Below are positions 9,261 through 18,104 of a DNA stretch of 64,000 bases, piece by piece. Origin of the DNA: Hyphomonadaceae bacterium JAD_PAG50586_4 (GTDB taxonomy: Bacteria; Pseudomonadota; Alphaproteobacteria; Caulobacterales; Aquidulcibacteraceae). Made by a program: the position numbers and the translations under genes. The notes under the pieces were generated by a model that saw nothing but the letters and a program-made list of their open reading frames with translations, ran no database searches and was not told the origin of the DNA. The stretch lies in contig CP096134.1 of the NCBI GenBank assembly GCA_023242925.1, forward strand, positions 2,251,501 through 2,315,500. The letters are read 5' to 3'. How positions within the stretch are numbered: position 1 is the stretch's first letter; the number at the start of each line of letters is the position of its first letter.

Positions 9261-11303
9261 ATGGCGCAAGCGCAGAAGAAATCTCCGATGGCCAAAGACG
9301 ACGATGGTAACCTTTGGGACGGCAATCTATTCGGCGACAATAGCCCGCCGCCGCCGGCCTCCAAGGATGGCTATACCGCAAAGGACATCGAAGTCCTTGA
9401 GGGCCTTGAGCCGGTGCGCAAGCGGCCGGGGATGTATATTGGCGGCGTCGATGAGCGGGCGCTGCATCACCTCTTTGCCGAAGTGCTCGACAATTCGATG
9501 GACGAAGCGGTCGCGGGGTTCGCGGATCGTATCGAAGTTGAGCTTGAGGCCGATGGCACTTTGCGTGTGACCGACAACGGGCGCGGCATGCCTGTCGATC
9601 CGCACCCGAAGTTTCCCAAGAAGTCCGCGCTCGAAATCATCATGACGGTGCTGCACGCGGGCGGCAAATTCTCGGGCAAAGTTTATCATACCTCCGGGGG
9701 CCTTCACGGCGTCGGCGTTTCGGTGGTCAACGCGCTTTCCGATAGGGTCGAGGTTGAAGTTGCGCGCGAGCGCAAACTCTATCGTCAGACCTTTTCGCGC
9801 GGCACGCCGACATCGAAGCTGGTTGAAGTAGGCCCCGCGCATAATCGCCGCGGCACGACTGTGCGTTTTCACCCGGACCCAGAGATCTTTGGCAAGGGCG
9901 CTGCGTTCAAGCCGGCGCGCCTCTTCCAGATGGCGCGTTCGAAGGCCTACCTGCAGCGCGGCACGCAAATCCGTTGGAAGTGCGCGCCAGAGCTGATCAA
10001 GGACGAGACGCCCGCCGAGACGATCCTGCATTTCCCGAACGGCCTCGGCGACTTTCTCGCCGAACTGACGAAGACAAAGCGCAGCGTCGTCAACGAAGCT
10101 TTCGCGGGTCGCACTGACAAGGATAGCCCGCACGGTCGTGTCGAATGGGCGATCACCTGGGTAAGCGACGGCTTCGGCGAAGCCGATGGTTTTATCCGCT
10201 CCTATTGCAACACGGTCTACACGCCAGACGGCGGCTTCCATGAGGCCGGCTTCCGCGCCGCGATCACCAAGGGGCTGCGCGCCTACGCTGAGCTGCGCAA
10301 TAACAAGAAGGCGGCCCTCATCACACAGGAAGACGTGATGAATACCGGGGCCGGCTTGGTCTCGGTGTTCATTCGCGAACCGCAATTCGAGGGACAGACC
10401 AAAGGTCGCCTCGTCTCGACGGAAGCAGCGAAGATCGTTGAGCAAGCCGTGCGCGATCCGTTCGATCATTGGCTCGCGGCGAATACGCAGGACGCCAATC
10501 GCTTGATCGAATGGGCGATCCAGCAAGCTGAAGACCGCATGCGTCGGCGCAAGGAGAAGGAAGTCTCTCGCCAAAGCGCGACGCGGAAGCTGCGTCTGCC
10601 GGGCAAGCTCGCCGATTGCTCTCGCGCGGGCGAAAAGGACACCGAGATTTTCCTGGTTGAGGGCGACTCCGCCGGTGGTTCAGCCAAGCAAGCGCGCAAT
10701 CGCGAGACGCAAGCGATCCTGCCTCTGCGCGGCAAGATTTTGAACGTGGCTTCCGCCGGCGCCGAGAAGATGAGCGGCAACCAGGAGCTAGCGGATTTGG
10801 CGCTGGCGCTGGGCGTGCAGATGGGCGCAAAGTTTAAGGTCGAGGATCTGCGTTACGAGCGCATCGTCATCATGACCGACGCCGATGTCGATGGCGCACA
10901 CATCGCCTCATTGTTGATCACGTTCTTCCATAAGCAGATGCCGGCGCTCATTCGCGAAGGCCGGCTCTATCTGGCGATGCCGCCGCTTTATCGCGTCACG
11001 GCCGGCAAAGAGAGCATCTATGCGCGCGACGATGCGCACAAAGAGGCGCTGCTCAATGGCGAGTTCAAAGGCCGCAAGGTCGAGATCAGCCGCTTCAAGG
11101 GCCTCGGTGAAATGATGCCGGCGGATTTGAAAGACACGACCATGAACCCGCACACACGCACGCTCGCGCGCGTGGTGCTGAACGAAGACGGCCTGCCGGA
11201 CTTTGAGAATCTGGTCGAAACGCTGATGGGCAAGAAAGCCGAGAAGCGGTTTGATTATATTCAGGCGAACGCAAAGTTCGTGGCGGAAGAGATTGACGTT
11301 TAA
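9261..11303 (+). CDS. parE: DNA topoisomerase IV subunit B
   Basis: ATPase subunit of topoisomerase IV, which decatenates chromosomes with ParC. At 680 residues it is shorter than GyrB (about 800) and fits ParE. The GHKL ATPase domain has EVLDNSMDEAVAGFADRIEV, DNGRGMPVD and SGGLHGVGVSVVNALS. The transducer and TOPRIM domain carry VEGDSAGGSAKQARNRETQ and PLRGKILNVASA; MTDADVDGAHIASLL supplies the metal-binding DxD, and the C-terminal SRFKGLGEMMPADL is typical. GMYIGG near residue 60 also matches ParE. Start ATG 9261; an ATG ten codons later (9288) is possible. It is flanked by its own intergenic regions, so probably monocistronic. Confidence 0.95.
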   Translation: MAQAQKKSPMAKDDDGNLWDGNLFGDNSPPPPASKDGYTAKDIEVLEGLEPVRKRPGMYIGGVDERALHHLFAEVLDNSMDEAVAGFADRIEVELEADGTLRVTDNGRGMPVDPHPKFPKKSALEIIMTVLHAGGKFSGKVYHTSGGLHGVGVSVVNALSDRVEVEVARERKLYRQTFSRGTPTSKLVEVGPAHNRRGTTVRFHPDPEIFGKGAAFKPARLFQMARSKAYLQRGTQIRWKCAPELIKDETPAETILHFPNGLGDFLAELTKTKRSVVNEAFAGRTDKDSPHGRVEWAITWVSDGFGEADGFIRSYCNTVYTPDGGFHEAGFRAAITKGLRAYAELRNNKKAALITQEDVMNTGAGLVSVFIREPQFEGQTKGRLVSTEAAKIVEQAVRDPFDHWLAANTQDANRLIEWAIQQAEDRMRRRKEKEVSRQSATRKLRLPGKLADCSRAGEKDTEIFLVEGDSAGGSAKQARNRETQAILPLRGKILNVASAGAEKMSGNQELADLALALGVQMGAKFKVEDLRYERIVIMTDADVDGAHIASLLITFFHKQMPALIREGRLYLAMPPLYRVTAGKESIYARDDAHKEALLNGEFKGRKVEISRFKGLGEMMPADLKDTTMNPHTRTLARVVLNEDGLPDFENLVETLMGKKAEKRFDYIQANAKFVAEEIDV

Positions 11304-11902
11304 TCTCCTCAAGCGCGCCAGCTTGGCTCCCTTGCTAAGCATAGCGGGAGCAGCTTGCGCACCGCATGAAATTCACACGCCGCCGCCATTCAACGGGTGT
11401 CCGACGTCGTAAATTATCCTGCCGTTCGACCAGGGAGCCGTGGCCGTTGCCGACACCGAGGCGTTCGGTTCAACCCGCCGCTCGGGCGCCTGTGGATCGG
11501 CTTTACCGAGTTCTCCTCATTTTCACCCCGGACGAACCGGCGAACCTTAGCGCCCCCCGATCAGACGCGATCCGGGCAGGCCTCTTGAGCGGGGAGGCGA
11601 TCCCGCCACAATCCACGCAGGAGCTTTGTCCAGCGTCGAGCATGGCTGTTGTGACCCGTGTTTTTCATCGATCAGCCCGCCGACCGGCGACCCGACGCCC
11701 AGTGCCGGCAACCGCCACAACATTGACTTTTCCACAAAATCCGCCCATGTGCGGGGCGTCCGTTGTGCGCGCCTCTAGGGCGTGCTCGCCCTTGCTGAAC
11801 GCCCCCGTCTGATCCGCAGACGATGCCGGCTGGAAGCGCCAACCTGAAACGGCCCTGCTCTCTCGTCCTAAATGCGAGGTGCGGCGCCTCTAGTGAGATT
11901 GA
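11304..11902. other. 599-base gap upstream of the RNA helicase; no gene recognised
   Basis: Open frames exist on both strands (for example 11366-11812 plus) but they lack family-like composition or ribosome binding sites, and I reject them as genes. Several short GC hairpins are visible, such as GGGCG-TGCT-CGCCC near 11778 and GTCTG-ATCCG-CAGAC near 11809. A long structured leader for the helicase is possible. I did not recognise tmRNA, 6S, SRP or RNase P RNA motifs here. Confidence 0.5.
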
Positions 11903-13426
11903 ATGACATCTGAAAATACCGCGTCCCTCGACGCAGAAACTGCCGCTGCCCCACAAATCACCTTCGACGATCTGGGACTTTCCGAAGCCACGCTGCGCGC
12001 GGTCAAGGAAGGCGGCTACAACACGCCCACCCCCATCCAGGCGGCCGCCATCCCCGAAGTGCTGAAGGGCCGTGACGTTCTGGGCATCGCCCAAACCGGC
12101 ACCGGCAAGACCGCCAGCTTCACGCTGCCGATGATCGACATTCTGGCCTCGGGCCGCTCGCGCGCCCGCATGCCGCGCACTTTGATCCTGGAGCCGACGC
12201 GCGAACTCGCAGCCCAAGTCGCCGAAGCGTTCGACAAATACGGCAAGTATCAAAAGCTGACCAAGGCGCTGCTGATCGGCGGCGTCTCGTTCGGCGATCA
12301 GGACGCCCTGCTCGCGCGCGGCGTCGATGTGCTGATCGCGACACCTGGCCGGCTGCTCGACCATTTTGAGCGCGGCAAGCTGCTGCTCAACGGCGTGCAA
12401 GTGATGGTGGTCGACGAAGCTGACCGCATGCTGGACATGGGCTTCATCCCGGACATCGAGCGCATTTTCAAGCTGACGCCGTTCACGCGCCAGACGCTCT
12501 TCTTCTCGGCGACCATGCCGCCGGAAATCACGCGGCTGACGGAAGCGTTTCTCTCGAACCCCAAGCGCATCGAAGCCTCACGGCCCGCAACCACCGCCAA
12601 CACGATCACGCAACGCGTCATCATGCTGCCGGGCAACGATCCGCGCACGCGCCGCGCCGCTTTGCGCGCCGTGATCAATGCGTCCGAGATCAAGAACGCG
12701 ATCGTCTTTTGCAATCGCAAGACCGACGTGGATGTCGTCGCGCAATCGCTGAAGCGCCACGGTTATGACGCCTCGCCGATCCACGGCGATCTCGATCAAA
12801 GCCTGCGCACCAAGACGCTGGATCGCTTCCGCTCGGGCGAGCTGAAAATACTCGTGGCTTCCGACGTCGCCGCGCGCGGCTTGGACGTCCCGGACGTCAG
12901 CCACGTGTTCAATTATGAGCCCTCGCGCAGCCCGGACGATTACGTCCATCGCATCGGCCGTACCGGCCGCGCTGGCCGCGAAGGGGCATCATTCACGCTT
13001 GTGGGGCCGGGAGATTCCAAAAGCCTGGCGCAGATCGAAGCCTTGATCGGCAAGCCGATTGAGAAAGCCGTGATTGAAGGCATGCCGGAAGCGGCGATCG
13101 GCGATCCAAGCGATCGCGGGGGCCGCGGCCGTCGCGCCGAAGAGCTGAAGAAAGAGCATTCGAAACGCTTGTCGGAAAAGAAGCAGCGCTATGTGAAGCG
13201 CGACGGCGAACGCCCGACTGCGTCGATGGAGCCGGTCGAGCAAACCGAGGCGCCTTCACCGGAAGAGCGCGCTGAGCGTAAGCCGCGCAGCGAACCGCGC
13301 CGTGAACGACGCGCCGAAGCGCCGCCGCGTCGCGAACAAGAGCGCCGCCCGCCCCGCGAGGAACGCAGCGCCGGCGACGTGCAAGGCTTCGGCGATAATT
13401 TGCCGGCGTTTTTGAAGAAGAAATAA
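11903..13426 (+). CDS. DEAD-box ATP-dependent RNA helicase, RhlE type
   Basis: An RNA helicase of 507 residues. All core motifs are visible: Q motif with YNTPTPIQAAAIP, motif I AQTGTGKT, Ia PTRELAAQ, motif II VDEADRMLDMGF, motif III SATMP, motif V VASDVAARGLDVPDVSHV and motif VI YVHRIGRTGRAGREG. After about residue 390 comes a basic/acidic low-complexity tail rich in Arg, Glu and Pro (ERAERKPRSEPRRERRAE), ending DNLPAFLKKK. Such tails are common in alphaproteobacterial RhlE helicases that act in ribosome assembly or cold adaptation. The start ATG 11903 follows GTGAGATTGA, a weak binding site. The 599-base upstream gap may be a leader. A hairpin element follows. Confidence 0.95.
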   Translation: MTSENTASLDAETAAAPQITFDDLGLSEATLRAVKEGGYNTPTPIQAAAIPEVLKGRDVLGIAQTGTGKTASFTLPMIDILASGRSRARMPRTLILEPTRELAAQVAEAFDKYGKYQKLTKALLIGGVSFGDQDALLARGVDVLIATPGRLLDHFERGKLLLNGVQVMVVDEADRMLDMGFIPDIERIFKLTPFTRQTLFFSATMPPEITRLTEAFLSNPKRIEASRPATTANTITQRVIMLPGNDPRTRRAALRAVINASEIKNAIVFCNRKTDVDVVAQSLKRHGYDASPIHGDLDQSLRTKTLDRFRSGELKILVASDVAARGLDVPDVSHVFNYEPSRSPDDYVHRIGRTGRAGREGASFTLVGPGDSKSLAQIEALIGKPIEKAVIEGMPEAAIGDPSDRGGRGRRAEELKKEHSKRLSEKKQRYVKRDGERPTASMEPVEQTEAPSPEERAERKPRSEPRRERRAEAPPRREQERRPPREERSAGDVQGFGDNLPAFLKKK

Positions 13427-13428
13427 AC

Positions 13429-13498
13429 GGAGCGCGGGTCTTTAGACCCGCGCCTTCGTCTCGATTGGAAGAATCGCAGGTCTGAAGACCCGCGCTCC
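13429..13498. repeat. REP-like paired hairpin element / bidirectional terminator
   Basis: Two related hairpins lie between the convergent helicase and dehydrogenase genes. GCGCGGGTCT pairs with the adjacent AGACCCGCGC (13432-13453). A second unit, AGGTCT-GA-AGACC, ends in AAGACCCGCGCTCC (13485-13498), which is also the exact complement of GGAGCGCGGGTCTT at 13429-13442. So the element forms either two local hairpins or one 14-bp long-range stem. The symmetry resembles REP/BIME-type intergenic repeats; terminator function on both strands is likely. Confidence 0.6.
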
Positions 13499-13500
13499 AA

Positions 13501-14952
13501 TTACGCCTTGATCCGTCCCTCAACCTGCTTCTTGAACGTCGCGCCGTAGGGCGGACGCATCATTGCGAGCAGCTCGCCGGAGATTTGGCGATAGACCGCC
13601 TTCTCGTGGCTGAATTCCAAGAAGCCGCGATGGCCGTGATAGGCGCCCATACCTGAAGGGCCGACGCCGCCAAACGGCAGATCCTGCATCGTCACGTGGA
13701 AGATCACGTCATTGATGGTGACGCCGCCCGAATGCGTCCGGTTGAGCAGCGCCTCACTCTCGGTCGCGTCCTCGCCGAAATAATAGAGCGCCAGCGGACG
13801 TGGGCGCGCGTTGATTTCGGCAATGGCGTCGTCGAGACCAGCATAGGTGCGCACCGGCAACACCGGGCCGAAGATTTCTTCCTGCATGACGTTCATATCG
13901 TCGGTGGCGCCGAGAATGAGCGTGGGCGGGATTTTACGATGCTCTTGCTGGGTGAAATCCTCGCCGGCCGGATTGATTTCAACAATCTGCGCGCCCTTGG
14001 CTTTCGCGTCCTCAATCAGCCCGCGCACGCGGTCGTAATGGCGCTGATTAATCATCGAGGTGTAGTCGCCATTGTCCTTGATGCTCGGATACATCTTGGC
14101 GACGGCGCGCTTGGTCTCATCCACGAAGCCGGCCACGCTTTCGCTGGGCGCGATCACGTAATCGGGCGCGAGGCAGATTTGGCCGGCGTTCATGGTCTTG
14201 CCGGTCATCACGCGCGCGGCGGTTTTGGCGAGATCGGCGCTGCGGCCGATGACGACGGGCGACTTGCCGCCGAGTTCGAGCGTCACCGGCACGAGATTTT
14301 CGGCGGCGGCGCGCATCACGTGCTTGGCCACTGAGGTGGCGCCAGTGAAGATCAGATGGTCGAACGCCAGGCTTGAGAACGCCGCGCCGACTTCGGCGCC
14401 GCCAGGGATCACGGCGATTTCGTCTTCATCGAAATAGAGATCGATCGTGCGCGCCATCAGCGCTGAGGTGGCGGGCGTGAATTCGGACGGCTTCAGCATG
14501 ATGCGGTTGCCCGCCGCGAACGCGCCCGCGATGGCGTCGAACGACAATTGCACCGGGAAATTCCAGGGCGAGATGATGCCGACGACGCCTTTGGGTTGGT
14601 AGCGCACCTCGGCCTTCGCCCCAAACAGCGCCAGCGCTGACGGCGTCACTTTGCGCTTTTGCGTCTTCATCCACTTGTCGAGGCTTTCGCGCGCTTCTTT
14701 CAGCGGGCCGATGGCGCCGGCAATGTCGGTCAGCCGCGTCATATCGCGCGAGCGATTGCCGAAATCGGCATTCATTGCCTCGACGAAATCATTTTGGTGC
14801 GTGATCAGCAGATCAATACAACGTGTCAGGCGATCCTTTCTGAGACGCGCGTCAGGCGCGCCCTTGCTGATCACAAGGCGTTTTTGCAGCTCAAGCACCG
14901 CCTGCATGCGCGCTTTGCTTTCCTCGATGGACGGATCGACTGGCTTATTCAC
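13501..14952 (-). CDS. Coniferyl-aldehyde-type aldehyde dehydrogenase
   Basis: An NAD(P)-dependent aldehyde dehydrogenase of 483 residues. Motifs are GIISPWNFPVQLSFDAIAGA (cofactor entry), LKPSEFTPATSALMA, FTGATSVAKHVM, the catalytic Glu in TLELGGKSPVVIG and the catalytic Cys in NAGQICLAPDYV. The C-terminal MQDLPFGGVGPSGMGAYHG is typical of the class 3-like group that includes coniferyl-aldehyde dehydrogenase (CalB), which oxidises coniferyl aldehyde to ferulate. Substrate cannot be fixed from sequence; a fatty or aromatic aldehyde is equally possible. It is convergent with the helicase and stands alone, divergent from the GGDEF gene. Confidence 0.85.
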   Translation of the reverse strand: MNKPVDPSIEESKARMQAVLELQKRLVISKGAPDARLRKDRLTRCIDLLITHQNDFVEAMNADFGNRSRDMTRLTDIAGAIGPLKEARESLDKWMKTQKRKVTPSALALFGAKAEVRYQPKGVVGIISPWNFPVQLSFDAIAGAFAAGNRIMLKPSEFTPATSALMARTIDLYFDEDEIAVIPGGAEVGAAFSSLAFDHLIFTGATSVAKHVMRAAAENLVPVTLELGGKSPVVIGRSADLAKTAARVMTGKTMNAGQICLAPDYVIAPSESVAGFVDETKRAVAKMYPSIKDNGDYTSMINQRHYDRVRGLIEDAKAKGAQIVEINPAGEDFTQQEHRKIPPTLILGATDDMNVMQEEIFGPVLPVRTYAGLDDAIAEINARPRPLALYYFGEDATESEALLNRTHSGGVTINDVIFHVTMQDLPFGGVGPSGMGAYHGHRGFLEFSHEKAVYRQISGELLAMMRPPYGATFKKQVEGRIKA

Positions 14953-15108
14953 GCAAACCTCCCGAATGACTTTCCGACCACTTTACCGGTACGACGTTGC
15001 GTAAGGGCAATTACCAATTTTAACGAAAGCGACCGTGGCATTTACCACTCGCTCATACCCTGCCCCGTAGCGTCCGACAGTGACAGCAGATTCTCGGAAC
15101 TGACCCGC

Positions 15109-16164
15109 GTGACAGATCAAAGCGTATTGATGCAAGGGCCAGGCGGCCAAACGGTCGCGCAAGAGACGCTCGATCTCATGCGGCTGCACGGGGTGCCGGC
15201 GACCGGGCAGAATTATGAAGTTTGGCTGTCGTACAGGCTTGCCCGCAATCGCCAACTTCGCGAAGCGATTGATGCGCGTATCGCCACCGGCGAAGGCTTC
15301 TCGCAGCAATTCAATGCCGAGACCTACGAGCATTTCTTCACCGGCCTCGGCGCGTCGGCGCAAATCGTTCTGGCTGGAGAAAAGATCGCGCGTGACCTGA
15401 ACCAGGTCGTCGATTTTCTGAAGCAAACCGAAGAAAAGAGCGGCGATTACGGGCGTACGCTCGAAAGCGCCGCCAGCGACCTCACACGTGGCCTTGGCGC
15501 TGAACAAGTGCGCCAATTGGTTGCGAGCCTGTCTGCGGCGACGTTGGACATGGCCAACCACAACAGCATTCTGACCGAGCAATTGCAGCGCTCGTCGCGC
15601 GAGATCGAGACGCTGCGCACGAGTTTGGAATCTGTCCGCGTTGAATCGCTGACCGATAGCCTCACGGGTCTTGCCAATCGTCGCATGTTTGATGAGACGC
15701 TGCGGATGCGCCTGGAAGAAGCACGGGCGCAGCGCACCGAACTTTGCCTGCTGCTCTGCGACATCGACCATTTCAAGCGCTTCAACGACACCTGGGGCCA
15801 CCACACCGGTGACCAGATCCTACGCTTCTTGGCCAGCGCGCTGCAGGCGCATGCGCGCCCGGACTTCCTCGTCGCTCGTCATGGCGGCGAAGAATTCGCG
15901 GTCGTCATGCCGCGCGTGAGCCCGCGTGTCGCCGCGCAGACGGCCGAAGCGTTGCGTGCAGCGATCCAAGCCAAACGTCTACGCCGCCGCTCGACCAATG
16001 AGGACCTGGGACAAGTGACAGTGTCGCTGGGCATTGCGCGCTTGCAGCCGGGCGATACGCCGCAAGGCTTGATCGAACGGGCTGACGCTTGCCTCTACGC
16101 CTCCAAGCGCAACGGCCGCAATCAGGTCACCACGGACGCCACGCCCGTCCTTTACGTTGCGTAG
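15109..16164 (+). CDS. Diguanylate cyclase (GGDEF domain)
   Basis: Predicted to make cyclic di-GMP. The 351-residue product has an N-terminal helical region of about 180 residues with no recognised sensor fold (NYEVWLSYRLARNRQLREAI, then coiled-coil-like SSREIETLRTSLESVRVES). A complete GGDEF domain follows: DSLTGLANRRMFDETL, LLLCDIDHFKRFNDTWGHHTGD, the active-site ARHGGEEFAVVMP, and ADACLYASKRNGRNQV at the end. The position where a canonical RxxD inhibitory site would sit reads RPDF, so product inhibition may be weak or absent. No membrane segment, so cytoplasmic. Start GTG 15109 is chosen because sequence upstream does not look coding; ATG 15130 is an alternative. Confidence 0.9.
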   Translation: MTDQSVLMQGPGGQTVAQETLDLMRLHGVPATGQNYEVWLSYRLARNRQLREAIDARIATGEGFSQQFNAETYEHFFTGLGASAQIVLAGEKIARDLNQVVDFLKQTEEKSGDYGRTLESAASDLTRGLGAEQVRQLVASLSAATLDMANHNSILTEQLQRSSREIETLRTSLESVRVESLTDSLTGLANRRMFDETLRMRLEEARAQRTELCLLLCDIDHFKRFNDTWGHHTGDQILRFLASALQAHARPDFLVARHGGEEFAVVMPRVSPRVAAQTAEALRAAIQAKRLRRRSTNEDLGQVTVSLGIARLQPGDTPQGLIERADACLYASKRNGRNQVTTDATPVLYVA

Positions 16165-16219
16165 CGCTTTCCAAGCCAGGAATTGCCGATAGCATCGCCT
16201 CCAAACGAGGAGGAATGCG

Positions 16220-17008
16220 ATGGCGTACGCCCAAGTCAAATACACGCTCGAGGGCAGCGTTGCCGTAATCACGCTGAATGATCCAGCGACATTGAATGCC
16301 GCGAGCACGGCCTTGGTGTCGGAGCTTGCGCAAGCCGTGAAGCGGGCTGAAGGCGAAGCGCGCGCTGTGGTGCTCACCGGCGAAGGCCGTGGCTTTTCGT
16401 CCGGCGCAAAACTTGGCGGCGATCGCCCGCCGATCGGCGAGGACGGCAAGATCGATATCGGGCTCGCGCTGACGGAGGTCTATAACCCCTTCATGACGCA
16501 GCTGCGCGATCTGGCGATGCCGCTGGTGACGGCGGTGAACGGCGCTGCGGCTGGCGTCGGCTGTTCGATCGCTTTGATGGGCGACATGATCCTTGCGGGT
16601 GAGAGCGCGTATTTCCTGCAAGCCTTCCGCCGCATCGGCTTGGTGCCAGATGGCGGCGCAACCTATCAGCTGCCGCGCATGATCGGGCGCGCACGCGCGA
16701 TGGAAATGATGTTGCTGGGTGAGAAATTGCCGGCGGCGAAAGCGCTCGAATGGGGCTTGATCAATCGTGTGTTGCCGGATGCTGAATTGTTGCCTGCCGC
16801 ACTGAAGCTCGCGACTGAGCTTGGCGAGGGTCCAACGAAAACACTCGCCGCCATTCGCAAGCTTGCCTGGCAATCGCTCGACCACGATTGGGAAGAGCAA
16901 TTGGCGGCCGAGCGCTGGTCGCAACGCGATATGGGGCGCAATTCTGATTTCACGGAAGGCGTGACGGCCTTCCTGCAAAAGCGGCCAGCGAAATTCACGG
17001 GCGCCTAG
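16220..17008 (+). CDS. Enoyl-CoA hydratase/isomerase family protein
   Basis: A crotonase-fold enzyme of 262 residues. The oxyanion-hole motifs are visible: VVLTGEGRGFSSGAKLGG and VTAVNGAAAGVGCSIALMGD. RRIGLVPDGGATYQLPRMIG and GAKAL-like AAKALEWGLINRVLP are typical of the 2-(1,2-epoxyphenyl)acetyl-CoA isomerase (PaaG) and enoyl-CoA hydratase group. An acidic residue at the second catalytic position (PDGGA) is present. The start is well supported by AGGAGGA 6 bases before ATG 16220. No fatty-acid or phenylacetate genes surround it, so the substrate is undetermined. Its stop overlaps the convergent TfoX-like gene by 4 bases. Confidence 0.9.
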   Translation: MAYAQVKYTLEGSVAVITLNDPATLNAASTALVSELAQAVKRAEGEARAVVLTGEGRGFSSGAKLGGDRPPIGEDGKIDIGLALTEVYNPFMTQLRDLAMPLVTAVNGAAAGVGCSIALMGDMILAGESAYFLQAFRRIGLVPDGGATYQLPRMIGRARAMEMMLLGEKLPAAKALEWGLINRVLPDAELLPAALKLATELGEGPTKTLAAIRKLAWQSLDHDWEEQLAAERWSQRDMGRNSDFTEGVTAFLQKRPAKFTGA

Positions 17009-17379
17009 GCCTTGCGCTTCTTCTTCGGTTTGATTTTGGCCGTCGCCTTTGCCTTGGCGACGGCCAATGCTTTCTTGGCCCATGCGGACGCAAGTTCCGG
17101 ATCATCCAGTGCGGCTTCGGGCAAGCGCCAATAACTCATTTCCACGCTTTCGCCGGCGCGCGGGCCCTTGCTGGGCGTCCAGACGAAAGGACCGCTCCGC
17201 TCTTTCGTGAGTTCCCCTTTCAGCGTGTCGTCGGTTTTGATGTAGATGGTCTCATCGGCGAGCAGCGCGAACATCAGGCCGTCCGCGTAAGCACCTGCGC
17301 CGCCGAACATGCGTTTGATTTGGACGTCGCCTAAGCCTGCAAACAGCTCCCGCACGAATTCGTGGAAGCTATTGCTCAT
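17005..17379 (-). CDS. TfoX/Sxy N-terminal domain protein
   Basis: A 124-residue protein matching the TfoX N-terminal domain: FHEFVRELFAGLGDVQIKRMFGGAGAYADGLMFALL, then YIKTD and MSYWRLPEAALDDPELASAWAKKAL. The C-terminal 25 residues are Lys/Ala-rich (KAKATAKIKPKKKRKA) and probably bind nucleic acid non-specifically or are disordered. Stand-alone TfoX-N proteins in alphaproteobacteria have no established role; competence regulation by gammaproteobacterial TfoX should not be assumed. It lies 6 bases after the sufA stop on the same strand, so it may be cotranscribed with the SUF operon. Confidence 0.85.
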   Translation of the reverse strand: MSNSFHEFVRELFAGLGDVQIKRMFGGAGAYADGLMFALLADETIYIKTDDTLKGELTKERSGPFVWTPSKGPRAGESVEMSYWRLPEAALDDPELASAWAKKALAVAKAKATAKIKPKKKRKA

Positions 17380-17385
17380 CGGCGC

Positions 17386-17748
17386 TTACGCTTCTTCGGT
17401 CGCCGGCACGATGGTGACGCTTTCGCCGCAACCGCAGGCGTCGGTTTGGTTCGGATTGCGGAAGACGAATTTCGAGGCGAGCCGCGTCGTCTCGTAATCG
17501 ATCTCAGAGCCCAGCAGGAAGAGCACGGCGTCGGCCTTCACCAGGATGCGCACGCCCTTGTCTTCGACGAGCTCGTCGAATTGTTCGGGCGCTTCGGCGT
17601 ACTCGAGTTTGTATTCCATGCCGGCGCAGCCGCCGTTCACAACGCCCACGCGCAGATAGGGCTTGTCGCCCTTGGCAATGATCTCTTGCACGCGCGCGGC
17701 GGCGGCGTCTGAGAGCGTTACGATCTTGGGGCGGGGTCTGCGGCTCAT
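17386..17748 (-). CDS. sufA: A-type iron-sulfur cluster carrier (SufA/ErpA family)
   Basis: A 120-residue HesB/IscA family protein that receives Fe-S clusters from the SufBCD scaffold and passes them on. The three conserved cysteines are visible: Cys in VVNGGCAGMEY and the C-terminal pair DACGCGESV. The fold motif ITLSD-like IVTLSDAAAARVQEII opens the protein. As the last of the recognised SUF genes, 4 bases downstream of sufT, it is called sufA by position; sequence alone would not separate SufA from IscA or ErpA. Confidence 0.93.
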   Translation of the reverse strand: MSRRPRPKIVTLSDAAAARVQEIIAKGDKPYLRVGVVNGGCAGMEYKLEYAEAPEQFDELVEDKGVRILVKADAVLFLLGSEIDYETTRLASKFVFRNPNQTDACGCGESVTIVPATEEA

Positions 17749-17752
17749 GGGG

Positions 17753-18103
17753 TCACAACATATTCAATTCGAGTTTGGCTTCGTCGCTCATGCGCGCGGG
17801 CGTCCACGGCGGATCGAACACAAGGTTCACGCGCGCTGATTTCACGCCCGCCACCTTACGCGCCGCCGATTCCACCCATCCGGGCATTTCTCCAGCAACC
17901 GGGCAGCCGGGGGCGGTCAACGTCATCTCGATATCGACATGGGCGTCATCGTTGATGTCGACTTTGTAGATCAGGCCGAGTTCGTAGATGTCGACCGGGA
18001 TTTCCGGGTCGAACACGGTTTTGAACTGCGTCACCAAATCATCGGTGATGCGGTCCAATTCTGCCTGCGGCAGCGCCGTGGTGGAGGTTTCGCCGTCCAT
18101 CAT
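17753..18103 (-). CDS. sufT: SUF-associated DUF59/MIP18-family assembly factor
   Basis: A 116-residue MIP18 (DUF59) protein. Signatures are VFDPEIPVDIYELGLIYKVDI, DIEMTLTAPGCPVAGEMPGWV with the conserved Cys, and LVFDPPWTPARMS. SufT proteins assist maturation of Fe-S proteins under high demand. Start ATG 18103 is one base after the sufS stop; a second ATG follows immediately at 18100. Short spacing on both sides places it in the SUF operon. Confidence 0.92.
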   Translation of the reverse strand: MMDGETSTTALPQAELDRITDDLVTQFKTVFDPEIPVDIYELGLIYKVDINDDAHVDIEMTLTAPGCPVAGEMPGWVESAARKVAGVKSARVNLVFDPPWTPARMSDEAKLELNML

Positions 18104-18104
18104 C

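Noticed and set aside
11366-11812. A 148-codon plus-strand frame in the gap before the helicase
   Set aside because: Arg/Pro/Ser composition typical of random GC-rich frames, no ribosome binding site, no recognisable domain.
11304-11902. tmRNA, 6S RNA, SRP RNA or RNase P RNA
   Set aside because: Diagnostic sequence motifs for these RNAs were not found.
11672-12400. A 242-codon minus-strand frame
   Set aside because: Mostly antisense to the helicase, no supporting start or domain.
13501-13523. Extended minus-strand frame 12993-13523 as a gene
   Set aside because: Antisense to the helicase tail; crosses the hairpin element.
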